The translations under genes and the position numbers were made by a program. This document shows, in pieces, positions 8,024-17,256 of a stretch of DNA of 64,000 nucleotides. The first letter of the stretch is position 1. Each line of letters begins with the position of its first letter. The stretch lies in the NCBI GenBank assembly GCA_003963305.1, contig RXJR01000031.1, forward strand, positions 62,001 through 126,000, read 5' to 3'. The DNA is from Candidatus Melainabacteria bacterium. Its GTDB lineage: Bacteria > Cyanobacteriota > Vampirovibrionia > Obscuribacterales > Obscuribacteraceae. The notes below the pieces were generated by a model that did no database searches, had not been told where the DNA came from, and saw only the letters and a program-made list of their open reading frames with translations.

Positions 8024-9892
8024 ATGGCTTCGCTTCACAAAACACGATCAAGTCTAGCGCAGAGAGGAATGCTGCTCTTCATTGCATCGGTACTGATACA
8101 GCTCTTTCTGATTGCAACTTTTTTCTTCCAAACGGCAAATAATAAAGATGCAGTATCGTCCGGAGAGCTCCGAGACCTTAGCGTTGATATGCGCAGCATG
8201 GTGCAAAGCGAGATTGCCACCATTCTCGCAGTGGACCTCTCACTCAGCGGCAATCAGTCATCCTCACGCATACAAGCCAATCTCGAGCGGTCACGATTCT
8301 GGAGCAACCGACTTAGCAAACACTATTCTTCATCAAAAAACCAGCTCCTGATCGACGACATCGACAAGAAGACTGCAGATCTAGTGGCGACCTGCTACGA
8401 AACACTTGCCATACCCTGGAGTCAAACAGACGAGAAGGCGAACGCAGGAAATCGACAACTGTCGGAGAAACTGAGGTCAAAACTCGAGAATACAGAAGTT
8501 GAGTTAGAAAAATTGCTGTTCGACCTGGTCGCACTAGAACGCCCCCAACCTCCATCGGACAATAAAAACTCAGACCATCATTTCTGGATCGTTGCCGCAA
8601 TTGCCGGCAGCTTACTCAACATTACCTTGCTGATCACGATGTCAATTTTCCTGAGCAAATCAATAACCAGGCGCGTAGCCAATCTGAACGATAAATGCCT
8701 GGCATTCATGCAAAGCCGACGAAGCACCACCTGGAGTGTTACAAAACTGCCCGTGAAAGACGAAATTGGAAAATTGGAACAGACCGTGGAAGACATGTTT
8801 CATGCCATCACCGAAACAATCCGAAAGCAACAGGCGCTGTTCGAAAATGTCCACGACGTATTGTGCTCAATTGATGATAAGAACTTCTGTTTCACAGTGG
8901 TTAATCAATCAGCAGCAAACATTTTTGGATTTACAACTAAGCAGCTAATTCAGTCTCCCGTGGCGACACTTTTTTCAGATCCGGAGAAAAAAGCCATAGG
9001 CAATTTTAAAAACATTGTCAAACAACGTGCGCAGCCACCACTGCACATGGCAATAGTGAATGGTGCTCCGTTTGAAACAGAAATAAGAAAAGGTGACGGC
9101 ACGAATGCGTTCACACTGTGGTCTGTAAAATACGTGCCAGCCGAAAGCAGCTTACTCTGTGTCGTACATGACATAACCGAGAGAAAGGCTGCAGAGAATT
9201 TACGAAAGGAAGTTGTACAGATGGTCAATCACGACTTGCGCAGTCCTCTCGCGGCCATACATATCATCTACACTCTCCTGCAAGACTATGGAAACCTCAA
9301 TGAATTGGGAATGAAAAACCTGCTTATGGCTATTGCAAATACAGACCGCATGCGCAGGTTAATCAACGACTTATTAGACATCGGCAAACTGGATGCAGGT
9401 ATGTTGCAGCTCGAATTAGCCGACACTTCTTTGAAGCGCGTCATCGAACAATCGCTCCAAAGCGTGCAAACGTTAGCACGAGTAAAAGACATTGCTCTCG
9501 TAGATAAATGCGCATCAGAATTTACACTTTATGCAGATGCACATCGCCTGGAACAAATACTCATCAATTTACTTTCAAACGCCATAAAATTCTCGCCCAA
9601 AGGTCAATCCATTGAAGTGTCGGCAACTGAAACAAATGGAACTATTGAGGTCAGCGTGCGAGATTTCGGACGAGGCGTTCCGGCGCACATGACCAGGACC
9701 ATTTTCGATCGTTTCAGTCAAGTCTATGCCTCGGATGCATCACAAAAAGGTGGATCCGGTCTCGGTTTGGCGATATGCAAAGCACTGGTTCAATTGCACA
9801 AAGGAGAGATTGGAGTAGACAGCACTGAAGGCATCGGTAGCAGATTCTACTTTCGAATACCCCTGATGCCGGCTGACCGCACTCGCCGGTGA
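8024..9892 (+). CDS. PAS-domain sensor histidine kinase (second of tandem pair)
   Basis: 622 residues. Same architecture as the preceding gene: membrane helix at about 17-38, extracytoplasmic helical region, second membrane helix near residue 195, HAMP, PAS (LFENVHDVLCSID), HisKA with phospho-acceptor His near residue 403 (MVNHDLRSPLAAIH), then NLLSNAIKF, FGRGVP and GGSGLGLAI. The C-terminal 230 residues align residue by residue by eye with those of the upstream kinase, so this is a local duplication with diverged sensor regions. The start ATG has only a distant AAGG about 14 nt upstream, so its translation may depend on coupling with the upstream gene. Cognate response regulator not seen here. 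Confidence 0.93.
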   Translation: MASLHKTRSSLAQRGMLLFIASVLIQLFLIATFFFQTANNKDAVSSGELRDLSVDMRSMVQSEIATILAVDLSLSGNQSSSRIQANLERSRFWSNRLSKHYSSSKNQLLIDDIDKKTADLVATCYETLAIPWSQTDEKANAGNRQLSEKLRSKLENTEVELEKLLFDLVALERPQPPSDNKNSDHHFWIVAAIAGSLLNITLLITMSIFLSKSITRRVANLNDKCLAFMQSRRSTTWSVTKLPVKDEIGKLEQTVEDMFHAITETIRKQQALFENVHDVLCSIDDKNFCFTVVNQSAANIFGFTTKQLIQSPVATLFSDPEKKAIGNFKNIVKQRAQPPLHMAIVNGAPFETEIRKGDGTNAFTLWSVKYVPAESSLLCVVHDITERKAAENLRKEVVQMVNHDLRSPLAAIHIIYTLLQDYGNLNELGMKNLLMAIANTDRMRRLINDLLDIGKLDAGMLQLELADTSLKRVIEQSLQSVQTLARVKDIALVDKCASEFTLYADAHRLEQILINLLSNAIKFSPKGQSIEVSATETNGTIEVSVRDFGRGVPAHMTRTIFDRFSQVYASDASQKGGSGLGLAICKALVQLHKGEIGVDSTEGIGSRFYFRIPLMPADRTRR

Positions 9893-9996
9893 AAAGCAGA
9901 CAGGATTTACGCATCTCACCGACCACAAAAATGATTTCGCTATACACTATATAAACAACCATCCAGGAAAAACTTACAAAAGAGATCACCTTCAGA

Positions 9997-10716
9997 ATGC
10001 AGATAATCAGCAAAATTCAAACACTCGTGAGCTTGATCACTCTGTGCAGCATGTACAACGCTGCTGCCTTTGCTCAAGGTTCGGCAAGTGAACCCGGGGG
10101 ATCAGGTTCGGTTCAAGGCTCGGCCCCGGACTCGGCAAATCAACCCGGAGTGTCGGGATCGTCCCCAGGGTCTGAAGGTATGCCGGATACTGACGCCATT
10201 TACCAGGCCGCCGTCGCCAAAAGTGCAAAGAAGGGAAAAACCAGCACCGGCTATATCAATAGTTTGATTGGTCTGGGCATGCATTACAACCGGGCCAACC
10301 GCTTTTCCGATGCCGCAAGAGTCTTGAGGCAAGCGCTTCAAATTATTGACGCAGGAGCCATGAAACCGGCACCAAATTCAGTGCGCAAACCTGAAAAGGT
10401 AATTGAAACTCACGAGTCGAACGGCACGGTAAGCGCGACTGTCGAACGGACGCCTTATCCTTATGAAGAGACGATGCAAGAGCTTTTGCCCCAATTGGCT
10501 TCAGCTGAATTGTCATCAAATCAACTCGACTTTGCTGAACAACATCTGAACCGATTGATAAAAATCAAAGGACCAAATGGAGTTGCAGACAAAGTCACTC
10601 TCATGTCGGCATACTCAACTTATGCGGAACTGATGCGACGCAAACACAGACCCAAAGATGCTGCAATGTATCAACGCAAAGCAGACGAAATCAATGCGTC
10701 TTTCAAACCACTTTAG
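9997..10716 (+). CDS. Secreted hypothetical protein with TPR-like helices
   Basis: 239 residues. Signal peptide MQIISKIQTLVSLITLCSMY...AFAQG, then a Gly/Ser/Pro-rich low-complexity stretch (about residues 27-65), then helical segments that look like degenerate TPRs (GLGMHYNRANRFSDAARVLR; LASAELSSNQLDFAEQHLNR; YAELMRRKHRPKDAAMYQRK). No catalytic motif is visible. It probably acts in the periplasm or outside as an interaction protein. It ends 4 nt before the convergent SOUL gene, so the two share a 3-prime border without an obvious terminator. Confidence 0.75.
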   Translation: MQIISKIQTLVSLITLCSMYNAAAFAQGSASEPGGSGSVQGSAPDSANQPGVSGSSPGSEGMPDTDAIYQAAVAKSAKKGKTSTGYINSLIGLGMHYNRANRFSDAARVLRQALQIIDAGAMKPAPNSVRKPEKVIETHESNGTVSATVERTPYPYEETMQELLPQLASAELSSNQLDFAEQHLNRLIKIKGPNGVADKVTLMSAYSTYAELMRRKHRPKDAAMYQRKADEINASFKPL

Positions 10717-10720
10717 TTGC

Positions 10721-11359
10721 TCAGGATCCTTCTATCGGCAACCAGACTTCGTTGCGACGAAGAAACGGCAGAGTCCACGGTGGATTGTAAAACGCGCGAA
10801 CTGCTTTTCCCTGCGCCGTCAGATTCTTTTCTTTCAAATAGTCACGAAGTTTCTCTTCGTGATGAGAAATATTGTCTTCCCCAGCGAAACCAGAAAATGT
10901 GATCACAGCGTAACGCACTGGAGGCAACGTGATGAACTTTATGCTTTTATCAATCGGTGCAGGTAAAGTATCCAGCGTGAACTTAGACGGCATGTAGAAA
11001 CGCATCGTCATCTTTCCTTCTGCGCTTGTCTCAGTTACGGGAACGGTCATGGCGATCTTTTCAGATGATGTGGTCTCCGTCACGGGCACAGTCATCGCAA
11101 TTTTGTCTCGCGACACATTCTTGCCGAATATGTATCCTGCCAGAATCCTGAAAGCCTGATTGGCCGCCTTGTCCTTCGTTCCTTCAACAGTCACCTCAGC
11201 AGCAATGACCGACGGATATTGTCGAATTTCGATATTCTCCGACTTTTGTACTACTTCGTATTTGGGCTCTTCATATTTAGCCAAGGCTTCACGTCCGACT
11301 GTCAATCCCAGGGCACCTGCTCCCAACGCAATCAATATCAACAAATTTCTGGTGCGCAT
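10721..11359 (-). CDS. SOUL family heme-binding protein
   Basis: 212 residues; AAGGAG lies 5 nt before the ATG. N-terminal hydrophobic segment (LLILIALGAGALGLTVG) is a signal peptide or anchor ending near REALA-KY. The mature part has the SOUL family hallmarks: the opening PKYEVVQKSENIEIRQYPS, an FRILAGYIFG segment, the doubled KIAMTVPVTE motif, and the C-terminal AFYNPPWTLPFLRRNEVWL. SOUL proteins bind heme or tetrapyrroles in the animal and plant members, while the function of bacterial members is not settled. Probably exported. It is divergent from the fasciclin gene at 11655. Confidence 0.9.
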   Translation of the reverse strand: MRTRNLLILIALGAGALGLTVGREALAKYEEPKYEVVQKSENIEIRQYPSVIAAEVTVEGTKDKAANQAFRILAGYIFGKNVSRDKIAMTVPVTETTSSEKIAMTVPVTETSAEGKMTMRFYMPSKFTLDTLPAPIDKSIKFITLPPVRYAVITFSGFAGEDNISHHEEKLRDYLKEKNLTAQGKAVRAFYNPPWTLPFLRRNEVWLPIEGS

Positions 11360-11654
11360 TAGAACTCCTTCGGCGCATCGGCTGGCAGCGCATTCGTCTT
11401 CGGGAAATTAACGCACCACGAAAACGGTAACGCTATTACTACATTATCAAAAACCATTTTATATGAATACCAGCGAAAACGTGAACAACGCGTGAACGCG
11501 CTTAAAATCTGCGTTTCAGAGGAAATGATTAAACTTCAAAATCAGAATTGCTTCGTTCACATCCAGTTCACTCTCAGATTGATATCGTCTCACTGGTCAC
11601 AAGATGCCATGTCAACTTTGGAAAGAATCGCGAAAGTGTTTATGGAGAATCAAT

Positions 11655-12053
11655 ATGAATATCGTCGAAACCGCTGTAAAAAATGGAAACTTCAAGACCC
11701 TGGTTGCCGCTGTAACTGCTGCTGAGCTGGTCGATACGCTCTCAGGCGAAGGACCCTTCACTGTGTTTGCACCTTCAGATGAAGCCTTCGCGAAACTGCC
11801 GGAGGGAACTGTCGAGTCCCTGCTCAAAGACAAAGAAAAATTGTCTGCCATTCTCACCTATCACGTTGTCGCTGGTAAACATCTTGCAGCTGAAGTGAGC
11901 AAGAAAGGTTCAATAAAAACGGTTCAAGGCCAAGATCTGACAATCAAAAATGGTGATGGAGTTACCGTCGATAATGCAAAAGTCGTTTCGGCAGACATTG
12001 TCACCGATAATGGTGTCATACATGTGATTGACAGTGTAGTCCTTCCCAAGTAA
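11655..12053 (+). CDS. Fasciclin-domain protein without signal peptide
   Basis: 132 residues from ATG 11655, which has GGAG (11644-11647) 7 nt upstream; the longer frame from 11604 gives a non-homologous N-terminus. Nearly the entire protein is one fasciclin (FAS1) domain: [45 protein letters not shown], and the terminal [17 protein letters not shown]1 domains mediate adhesion in secreted proteins. This copy has no export signal, although short FAS1-only proteins of this size are common in cyanobacteria. It is followed by a hairpin (12073-12100) and a second FAS1 gene that does have a signal peptide. Confidence 0.92.
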   Translation: MNIVETAVKNGNFKTLVAAVTAAELVDTLSGEGPFTVFAPSDEAFAKLPEGTVESLLKDKEKLSAILTYHVVAGKHLAAEVSKKGSIKTVQGQDLTIKNGDGVTVDNAKVVSADIVTDNGVIHVIDSVVLPK

Positions 12054-12072
12054 ACCAACAGCAGGCGAAGCC

Positions 12073-12100
12073 AAGAAGAGCTCCATCAGGGGCTCTTCTT
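12073..12100 (+). terminator. Hairpin downstream of fasciclin gene
   Basis: Perfect 9-bp stem (AAGAAGAGC ... GCTCTTCTT) with a 10-nt loop, starting 19 nt after the stop codon. The T-rich right arm replaces a separate U-tract, so termination strength is uncertain. Confidence 0.55.
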
Positions 12101-12269
12101 GCCGTTTATAGAGTTGTGTGTCGCGCATAGCACCCAACTGAAAGCTACTTAACTCCACACGGATTTCACGCCCGGCTTTTAGAGTGAAAGTAGTCAAAGT
12201 TTGACGAGCCGTTTTCTCGTCAAAACAAAATTAAAACCAATCTGCAATTATTCAACCTAGGAGGAAACA

Positions 12270-12998
12270 ATGCAAAAGATTGAGTTGGCAGCCGCACTGG
12301 TAGCCGTTCTGGGCATATCTTCGAACAGCGCAGTATTCGCGACGGGTACTGGTGACATGACAGTATCCGAGCAACAGGTTCAGATTGCACATGCAGGTGC
12401 GGAAAGCGCTTGCAAAGGCAAAGATGCCGCATGCAAGGGAAAAGACGCTTCATGCAAAGGCAAAGACGCTTCGTGCAAAGGCAAAGACGCTTCGTGCAAA
12501 GGCAAAGACAGTAATGTAAATGTATCTAAAGTCGGCGGTGCTGAGATGTACTCGAACAAAGATATCATCGACAATGCCGTCAATTCGCCAATTCACAAGA
12601 CTCTGGTGACTGCAGTCAAAGCAGCAGATCTGGTCACAACGCTGAAGGGTCCCGGACCGTTCACACTTTTTGCTCCGACAGATGAAGCTTTCAAGGCGCT
12701 TCCAGCCGGAACCGTCGAAGGATTGCTAAAACCTGAAAGCAAGGCAACTCTTGTCGGCATACTTACGTACCATGTAGTGCCCGGTTCTGTTTCTGCTACT
12801 GAATTGATCAAACTGATAAAGGACGGAAATGGCACTGCGACAGTCAAGACCGTACAAGGCGAATCATTGAAAGCAAGCCTGAAAGGCAAGAAAGTTCAAA
12901 TAACTGACAGCAAAGGCAATGTTGCAACTGTGACCCAGGCAGACGTAAAACAATCAAACGGCGTAATCCACGTCATTGATAAAGTGCTGATGCCATAA
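12270..12998 (+). CDS. Secreted fasciclin-domain protein with Cys-containing heptad array
   Basis: 242 residues, with a strong AGGAGG site before the ATG. Signal peptide [18 protein letters not shown]...VFA, cleavage near residue 24. Residues 48-82 are five tandem heptads of the form CKGKDAS, giving five evenly spaced cysteines in a highly basic-acidic, Gly-rich stretch. The rest is a FAS1 domain ([57 protein letters not shown]). The domain aligns throughout with that of the gene at 11655, so these are paralogues, one exported and one not. The Cys array could form intermolecular disulfides, bind metal or carry a lipid; none of these can be decided from sequence. Confidence 0.93.
   Translation: MQKIELAAALVAVLGISSNSAVFATGTGDMTVSEQQVQIAHAGAESACKGKDAACKGKDASCKGKDASCKGKDASCKGKDSNVNVSKVGGAEMYSNKDIIDNAVNSPIHKTLVTAVKAADLVTTLKGPGPFTLFAPTDEAFKALPAGTVEGLLKPESKATLVGILTYHVVPGSVSATELIKLIKDGNGTATVKTVQGESLKASLKGKKVQITDSKGNVATVTQADVKQSNGVIHVIDKVLMP
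12411..12515 (+). repeat. 21-bp tandem array in fasciclin gene (CKGKDAS heptads)
   Basis: Five 21-bp units beginning TGCAAAGGCAAAGACGCTTC. Units 3 and 4 are virtually identical, the first and last have diverged. The array is in frame and adds one cysteine per unit. Confidence 0.9.
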
Positions 12999-13036
12999 AA
13001 GCGCTCATGCATTGCATACGATTTGGTTGAGATAAG

Positions 13037-13065
13037 TTCGGGGGAGCCCTCAAGGGTCCTCCGAA
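13037..13065 (+). terminator. Hairpin between fasciclin gene and ychF
   Basis: Long imperfect stem-loop: TTCGGGGGAGCCCT pairs with AGGGTCCTCCGAA with two G-T pairs and a tiny loop, starting 39 nt after the fasciclin stop. There is no U-tract, so it may be a terminator or an RNA stability element. Confidence 0.45.
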
Positions 13066-13206
13066 TGTATCTAGAATCCTTTAGAAAAACGCCAAATTTG
13101 GCGTAGTTTCGCTGCAAACATGCGAAACTACATGCTCGCGGCGCACAAATCAGTCTCACGGCTGCCTCTTGCGTCAGATACTGTCTATCAGAAGGAAATT
13201 ATTGTC

Positions 13207-14307
13207 GTGCTCAAAGCTGGAATTGTTGGACTTCCAAACGTTGGTAAATCAACTCTGTTTAATGCCCTGACCGGCACCTATCAAGCTGAGAGTGCGAACT
13301 ATCCATTCTGCACGATTGACCCTAACGTCGGCATCGTGAAAGTCGCCGATGCGCGCCTCGAGCAGCTCGCGACGATGGTCAAGCCGCAGCAAATCATTCC
13401 CGCGGCTTTCGAATTTGTTGACATCGCTGGACTTGTCAGAGGCGCCAGCAAAGGCGAGGGGCTTGGCAACCAATTCCTTGCACACATCAGAGAAGTGGAC
13501 GCAATCGTTCACGTGGTTCGATGTTTCGAAGACGAAAATGTGGTGCACGTCGACGGTGCCGTTGATCCAATTCGCGATGTGGAGACGATTCACATCGAGT
13601 TAGCCATGGCAGACTCGGCGTCGATTGAGAAACGATTGGAACGCCTGGCCAAGCAGAAAAAACATGGCGATAAGCGTTCGGCACTCGAACATGATTTGCT
13701 CAGCAAGCTGCTTCCGTCCATCCAAAACGTAGAACCACCGCCAATCGATCAACTGACAGCTGAAGAGAAAGAAATATTGCCACAGATGCAATTATTGTCT
13801 ACAAAACCGTTGATTTACGTCGCTAACGTTGCAGAATCCGATCTCGCAAATAGTGACGGCAATAAATACGTCGCAAAGTTGAAGGAGCACGCTGCCTCGG
13901 AAAATAGAAAAGTGGCAGTCATTTCGGCATCTATTGAAGCCGAACTTGCAACGCTCAGCCCTGAAGACCGAAAAGACTATCTAGATAGCCTCGGCGTCGG
14001 CGATTCTGGCGTCAATGCCTTGATCAAACTGGCATTCGACCAGTTGGGATTGAAAACATATTTCACCGCAGGCGAGAAGGAACTGCGTGCCTGGCCGTTC
14101 GAAGCCGGCATGACCGCACCACAATGCGCAGGCATTATCCACACTGATTTCGAACGCGGTTTCATTCGCGCCGAAGTGATTGGGTATGACGACTATGTCA
14201 CAGCCGGTTCTGAAAAGGTAGCGAAAGAAAAGGGCACTATGAGGCTTGAAGGCAAAGAGTATTCAATGAACGATGGTGACATTGTGCATTTCCGGTTCAA
14301 CGTTTGA
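13207..14307 (+). CDS. ychF: Redox/ribosome-associated ATPase-GTPase YchF
   Basis: 366 residues from GTG 13207, the usual family length; AAGGA lies about 10 nt upstream and the family consistently starts a few residues before [12 protein letters not shown]. The 29 extra residues of the longer frame (from 13120) are not family-like. G1 is [10 protein letters not shown]3 is [20 protein letters not shown], and the G4 position is NVAESD in place of NKxD, which in YchF goes with ATP preference. The C-terminal TGS domain ends with [15 protein letters not shown]. YchF is a universally conserved cytosolic protein that binds ribosomes and is involved in translation and oxidative stress response. Single gene. 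Confidence 0.97.
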   Translation: MLKAGIVGLPNVGKSTLFNALTGTYQAESANYPFCTIDPNVGIVKVADARLEQLATMVKPQQIIPAAFEFVDIAGLVRGASKGEGLGNQFLAHIREVDAIVHVVRCFEDENVVHVDGAVDPIRDVETIHIELAMADSASIEKRLERLAKQKKHGDKRSALEHDLLSKLLPSIQNVEPPPIDQLTAEEKEILPQMQLLSTKPLIYVANVAESDLANSDGNKYVAKLKEHAASENRKVAVISASIEAELATLSPEDRKDYLDSLGVGDSGVNALIKLAFDQLGLKTYFTAGEKELRAWPFEAGMTAPQCAGIIHTDFERGFIRAEVIGYDDYVTAGSEKVAKEKGTMRLEGKEYSMNDGDIVHFRFNV

Positions 14308-14353
14308 TAAAGTTGCAGACCCAACACGGCAGCACCGCATATAGTGCGCGGTT

Positions 14354-14553
14354 TGACTCACTCACATTGAATCCACTCACATTGAATACACTCATATCAA
14401 CGCCAGGAATCTTGACTCCATATTGACTCCAGACACATTGACTCCACTCATATCGACTCCAGACATGTTGATTCCCTACTGACTCCAGACATGTTGATTC
14501 CCTACTGACTCCAGGCATTTTGACTCCATATTGACGCCACGCATATTGACTCC
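14354..14553. repeat. Degenerate 11-15-bp tandem repeat upstream of enoyl-CoA hydratase gene
   Basis: About a dozen units built on TTGACTCCAGACATA, in lengths of 15, 14 and 11-12 nt, fill most of the gap between ychF and the hydratase gene. A minus-strand open frame across it (14297-14683) is low-complexity and overlaps the hydratase gene, so I treat the region as non-coding repeat. Confidence 0.8.
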
Positions 14554-14576
14554 GTACCACCGTGATGAGGCTATAC

Positions 14577-15401
14577 ATGACAAGCACCGGGCAGACAAAT
14601 ACGATGGAAGATACCGCCAACATACTGACTGAACGGCATGGCAGAGTGGAGCTGATTACGCTCAACCGGGCTAAGTCGCGCAACAGCCTTTCTGAAAGTA
14701 TGATCGATCACTTGTCTACAGAACTGGAACGCATAGCACAAACAAAAACCTTACGCGCTGTGGTTTTAGCATCGACAGGAACGGTCTTTTCAGCCGGGCA
14801 TGATCTGAAGGAATTGGAGTCGCATAGACAAGATTCAGATGGCGGTCGCGAGTTCTATGCACGAATTTTCGCAAAATGCGGCGCTTTGATGCAGTCCATC
14901 AAGAATCTACCTCAGCCTGTGATTGCTTGCGTTCAGGGCGTGGCGACCGCGGCGGGGTGCCAGCTTGTCGCTACATGCGATCTAGCCGTAGCCGCGAGCA
15001 CGAGCAGATTTGCTACGCCGGGAGTAGACATTGGACTGTTCTGCTCCACTCCGATGGTGGCACTGAGCCGTAATCTAACGCCCAAACACGCAATGGAACT
15101 GCTGTTGACCGGAGAATTGATATCCGCGGAGCATGCGTTTCGCATCGGGCTGGTAAATAAAGTGGTGGAGGCGGGCAAAGAACTCGAAACCAGCCTGGCG
15201 CTGGCTGAGAAAATTGCTCAGAAGTCGGGACGAGCCCTCCGAACCGGCAAGAAGGCTTTCTACGAACAGGCTCTTATGCCTCTCGACGAAGCATATGATT
15301 TCGCAGGCAAAATAATGGTCGAAAACCTGCTGGATTTGGACGCGAAAGAAGGAATTTGTGCTTTTCTGGAAAAACGGCAGCCAAACTGGCAAAATGATTA
15401 G
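14577..15401 (+). CDS. Enoyl-CoA hydratase/isomerase family protein (ECHDC3-like)
   Basis: 274 residues from ATG 14577 (TGAGG at 14566-14570, spacing 6); another ATG at 14562 is in frame. Crotonase fold: first oxyanion-hole segment FSAGHDLKEL, second segment TAAGCQLVATCDLAVAAS. The segment FATPGVDIGLFCSTPMVALS matches the ECHDC3 branch and lacks the catalytic Glu seen in classical hydratases (PEVxLGL). It therefore may not be a standard beta-oxidation hydratase. A role in acyl-CoA metabolism fits the acyl-CoA dehydrogenase downstream at 16099, but the genes are not in one operon with it. Confidence 0.88.
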   Translation: MTSTGQTNTMEDTANILTERHGRVELITLNRAKSRNSLSESMIDHLSTELERIAQTKTLRAVVLASTGTVFSAGHDLKELESHRQDSDGGREFYARIFAKCGALMQSIKNLPQPVIACVQGVATAAGCQLVATCDLAVAASTSRFATPGVDIGLFCSTPMVALSRNLTPKHAMELLLTGELISAEHAFRIGLVNKVVEAGKELETSLALAEKIAQKSGRALRTGKKAFYEQALMPLDEAYDFAGKIMVENLLDLDAKEGICAFLEKRQPNWQND

Positions 15402-15488
15402 GCAAAGGGGCCCGAACATATCCTTTCGTGACGTGCCAGTCGCGCCCCATGTCAAGCACAACTAGTCAAGATTAACGAGATCCATCAG

Positions 15489-16079
15489 GTGCCACTGCTC
15501 AATCACTCAAAGCGCGAAATCAACTGCAAGGTTGTCTATTACGGACCCGGTCTGTCCGGCAAGACGTCTAATTTACTGTGGATTCACAGTCAGATTGCGC
15601 CGGACAAGCGCAGCGAGATGGTCAGCATGGCGACACAGACTGACAGAACGCTGTTCTTCGACATGCTTCCGCTTGACCTGGGCGATGTAAATGGCTGGAA
15701 GTTGAGATTGTCGCTATACACAGTGCCTGGTCAAGTTGAATACAACGCGAGCCGCAAGCTTATTTTGAATGGCGCAGACGCAATCGTCTTCGTAGCCGAT
15801 TCGGGAATTGAACGCGGCCCCGACAACATCGAATCCCTGAGGAATATGGAGAGCAATTTATCCTCGTTAAATCTGACGCTTGAAGACATTCCATTAATCT
15901 TGCAATTCAACAAGCGAGATCTTGCACATACGTTGTCGCTTGAACAATTGGAACGTGATTTGAACGAGCGCCAGGTTCCAACGTTCGAGTCAGTTGCTAA
16001 CCAGGGCGTCGGAGTGTTTCAGACGCTGCGTGAGGCATCCAAACTTGTTCTGGCTAACATATCCAAGTTGGTTCCCTGA
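15489..16079 (+). CDS. MglA-like small GTPase
   Basis: 196 residues from GTG 15489, a start supported by the family pattern: MglA proteins start a few residues before REINCKVVYYGPGLSGKTSN. G1 GPGLSGKTS, the MglA-specific G3 region (LYTVPGQVEYNASRKLIL, with no DxxG Gln), and G4 NKRD. MglA-type GTPases set cell polarity or control gliding and type IV pilus switching in Myxococcus and related bacteria. No MglB (roadblock) gene is next to it. The upstream segment has no clear Shine-Dalgarno sequence. Confidence 0.92.
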   Translation: MPLLNHSKREINCKVVYYGPGLSGKTSNLLWIHSQIAPDKRSEMVSMATQTDRTLFFDMLPLDLGDVNGWKLRLSLYTVPGQVEYNASRKLILNGADAIVFVADSGIERGPDNIESLRNMESNLSSLNLTLEDIPLILQFNKRDLAHTLSLEQLERDLNERQVPTFESVANQGVGVFQTLREASKLVLANISKLVP

Positions 16080-16098
16080 GGGCTGCCATTTCACTGAC

Positions 16099-17256
16099 TC
16101 AGGACCGCTTCTTGGCGAAACCCGCAGTCAGTTGTCTTGAAATAATCAAGCGCTGAATCTGACTCGTGCCCTCGTAGATTTGGAAAATCTTGGCGTCGCG
16201 CATCAGCTTTTCGACTGGATACTCTCGTGAATATCCATATCCTCCAAAAACTTGCACCGCATCGACTGCTGTTTGCATTGCAGTATCAGCGGCAAAAGCT
16301 TTAGCGATTGCCGCCTCACGAGTGTTGCGCTTTCCAGCATCAATCAGCCAGGCGGCTTTCCACGCAAGCAACCGCGCCGCTTCCACATTTTTATCCATAT
16401 CAGCGAGCATAAATCCGATTGCTTGATAGTTGGCAATTTGCTGGCCGAAGGCTTCGCGCTCGCACGCATAGGCAACTGCGTATTGCATAGCTGAGCGTGC
16501 TAAACCAACAGCGGCAGCCGCCACCAACGGGCGAGTATGATCGAACGCAGCCATCGAGATCTTGAATCCATCGCCCTCATTGCCGAGCCGATTTTTAGCA
16601 CTTACTTTTACGTCAGTAAAAGTCACCGCTCTGGTGTCACTGGCGCGCTGCCCCATGTTGTTTTCTTTCTTGCCGACGACGATACCATCGCTATCTCGTC
16701 TTACGATAAATGCACTCATGCCTTTACTACCCTGGGTTGGGTCGGTAGCAGCCAGGACATAGTACCAATCTGCGACACCGGCGTTGGTAATCCACATCTT
16801 CTGACCGTTTAGCACATAGTCGTCTCCGACTTTCTTTGCCGTTGTTTTTATTCCTGCCACATCAGAGCCAGCTTGAGGCTCAGTCACGCAATAAGCTGCG
16901 AACTTAAATTCGTCAGCCATCGGCGCAAGAAATTCTTTCTTCTGCGCCTCATTACCTGCCACTATAAGTGGTGCCTCAGCGAGATTGTTTGCTTCCATGG
17001 CAGTACCTATGCCGGTGCATGCGGCACCAATTTCTTCCGCAATCAAACAACCTTCAAGCACGCCCAAACCTGCACCACCAAATTCAGCCGGTATGTGCGT
17101 GTTCATCAACCCCGATTGCCACGCCTTTTCACATATCGCCCGGGGAAATTCTCCGGTTTCGTCATGATGAGCACTCTTAGGTACGATCTCTTTCTCGGCA
17201 AACTCCTTTGCCAGGCGTCTGATCTGTTCTTGTTCGTCGGAAAGATTGAAATCCAT
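16099..17256 (-). CDS. Acyl-CoA dehydrogenase
   Basis: 385 residues from ATG 17256 (GGAG 6 nt upstream); the frame is open 7 codons further. Typical short-chain acyl-CoA dehydrogenase: MDFNLSDEQEQIRRLAKEFA start, FAD segment CVTEPQAGSD, WITNAG, and the QVFGGYGYSREYPVEKLMRD region. The catalytic base is Glu near residue 362 in IYEGTSQIQR. It oxidises an acyl-CoA to trans-2-enoyl-CoA with FAD, passing electrons to an ETF that is not encoded here. It is convergent with the GTPase gene and divergent from the HxlR gene. Confidence 0.96.
   Translation of the reverse strand: MDFNLSDEQEQIRRLAKEFAEKEIVPKSAHHDETGEFPRAICEKAWQSGLMNTHIPAEFGGAGLGVLEGCLIAEEIGAACTGIGTAMEANNLAEAPLIVAGNEAQKKEFLAPMADEFKFAAYCVTEPQAGSDVAGIKTTAKKVGDDYVLNGQKMWITNAGVADWYYVLAATDPTQGSKGMSAFIVRRDSDGIVVGKKENNMGQRASDTRAVTFTDVKVSAKNRLGNEGDGFKISMAAFDHTRPLVAAAAVGLARSAMQYAVAYACEREAFGQQIANYQAIGFMLADMDKNVEAARLLAWKAAWLIDAGKRNTREAAIAKAFAADTAMQTAVDAVQVFGGYGYSREYPVEKLMRDAKIFQIYEGTSQIQRLIISRQLTAGFAKKRS

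Noticed and set aside
14297-14683. Minus-strand 128-residue frame over the TTGACTCCA array
   Set aside because: Low-complexity and overlaps the start of the hydratase gene; no ribosome-binding site. Treated as a non-coding repeat, possibly a relic.
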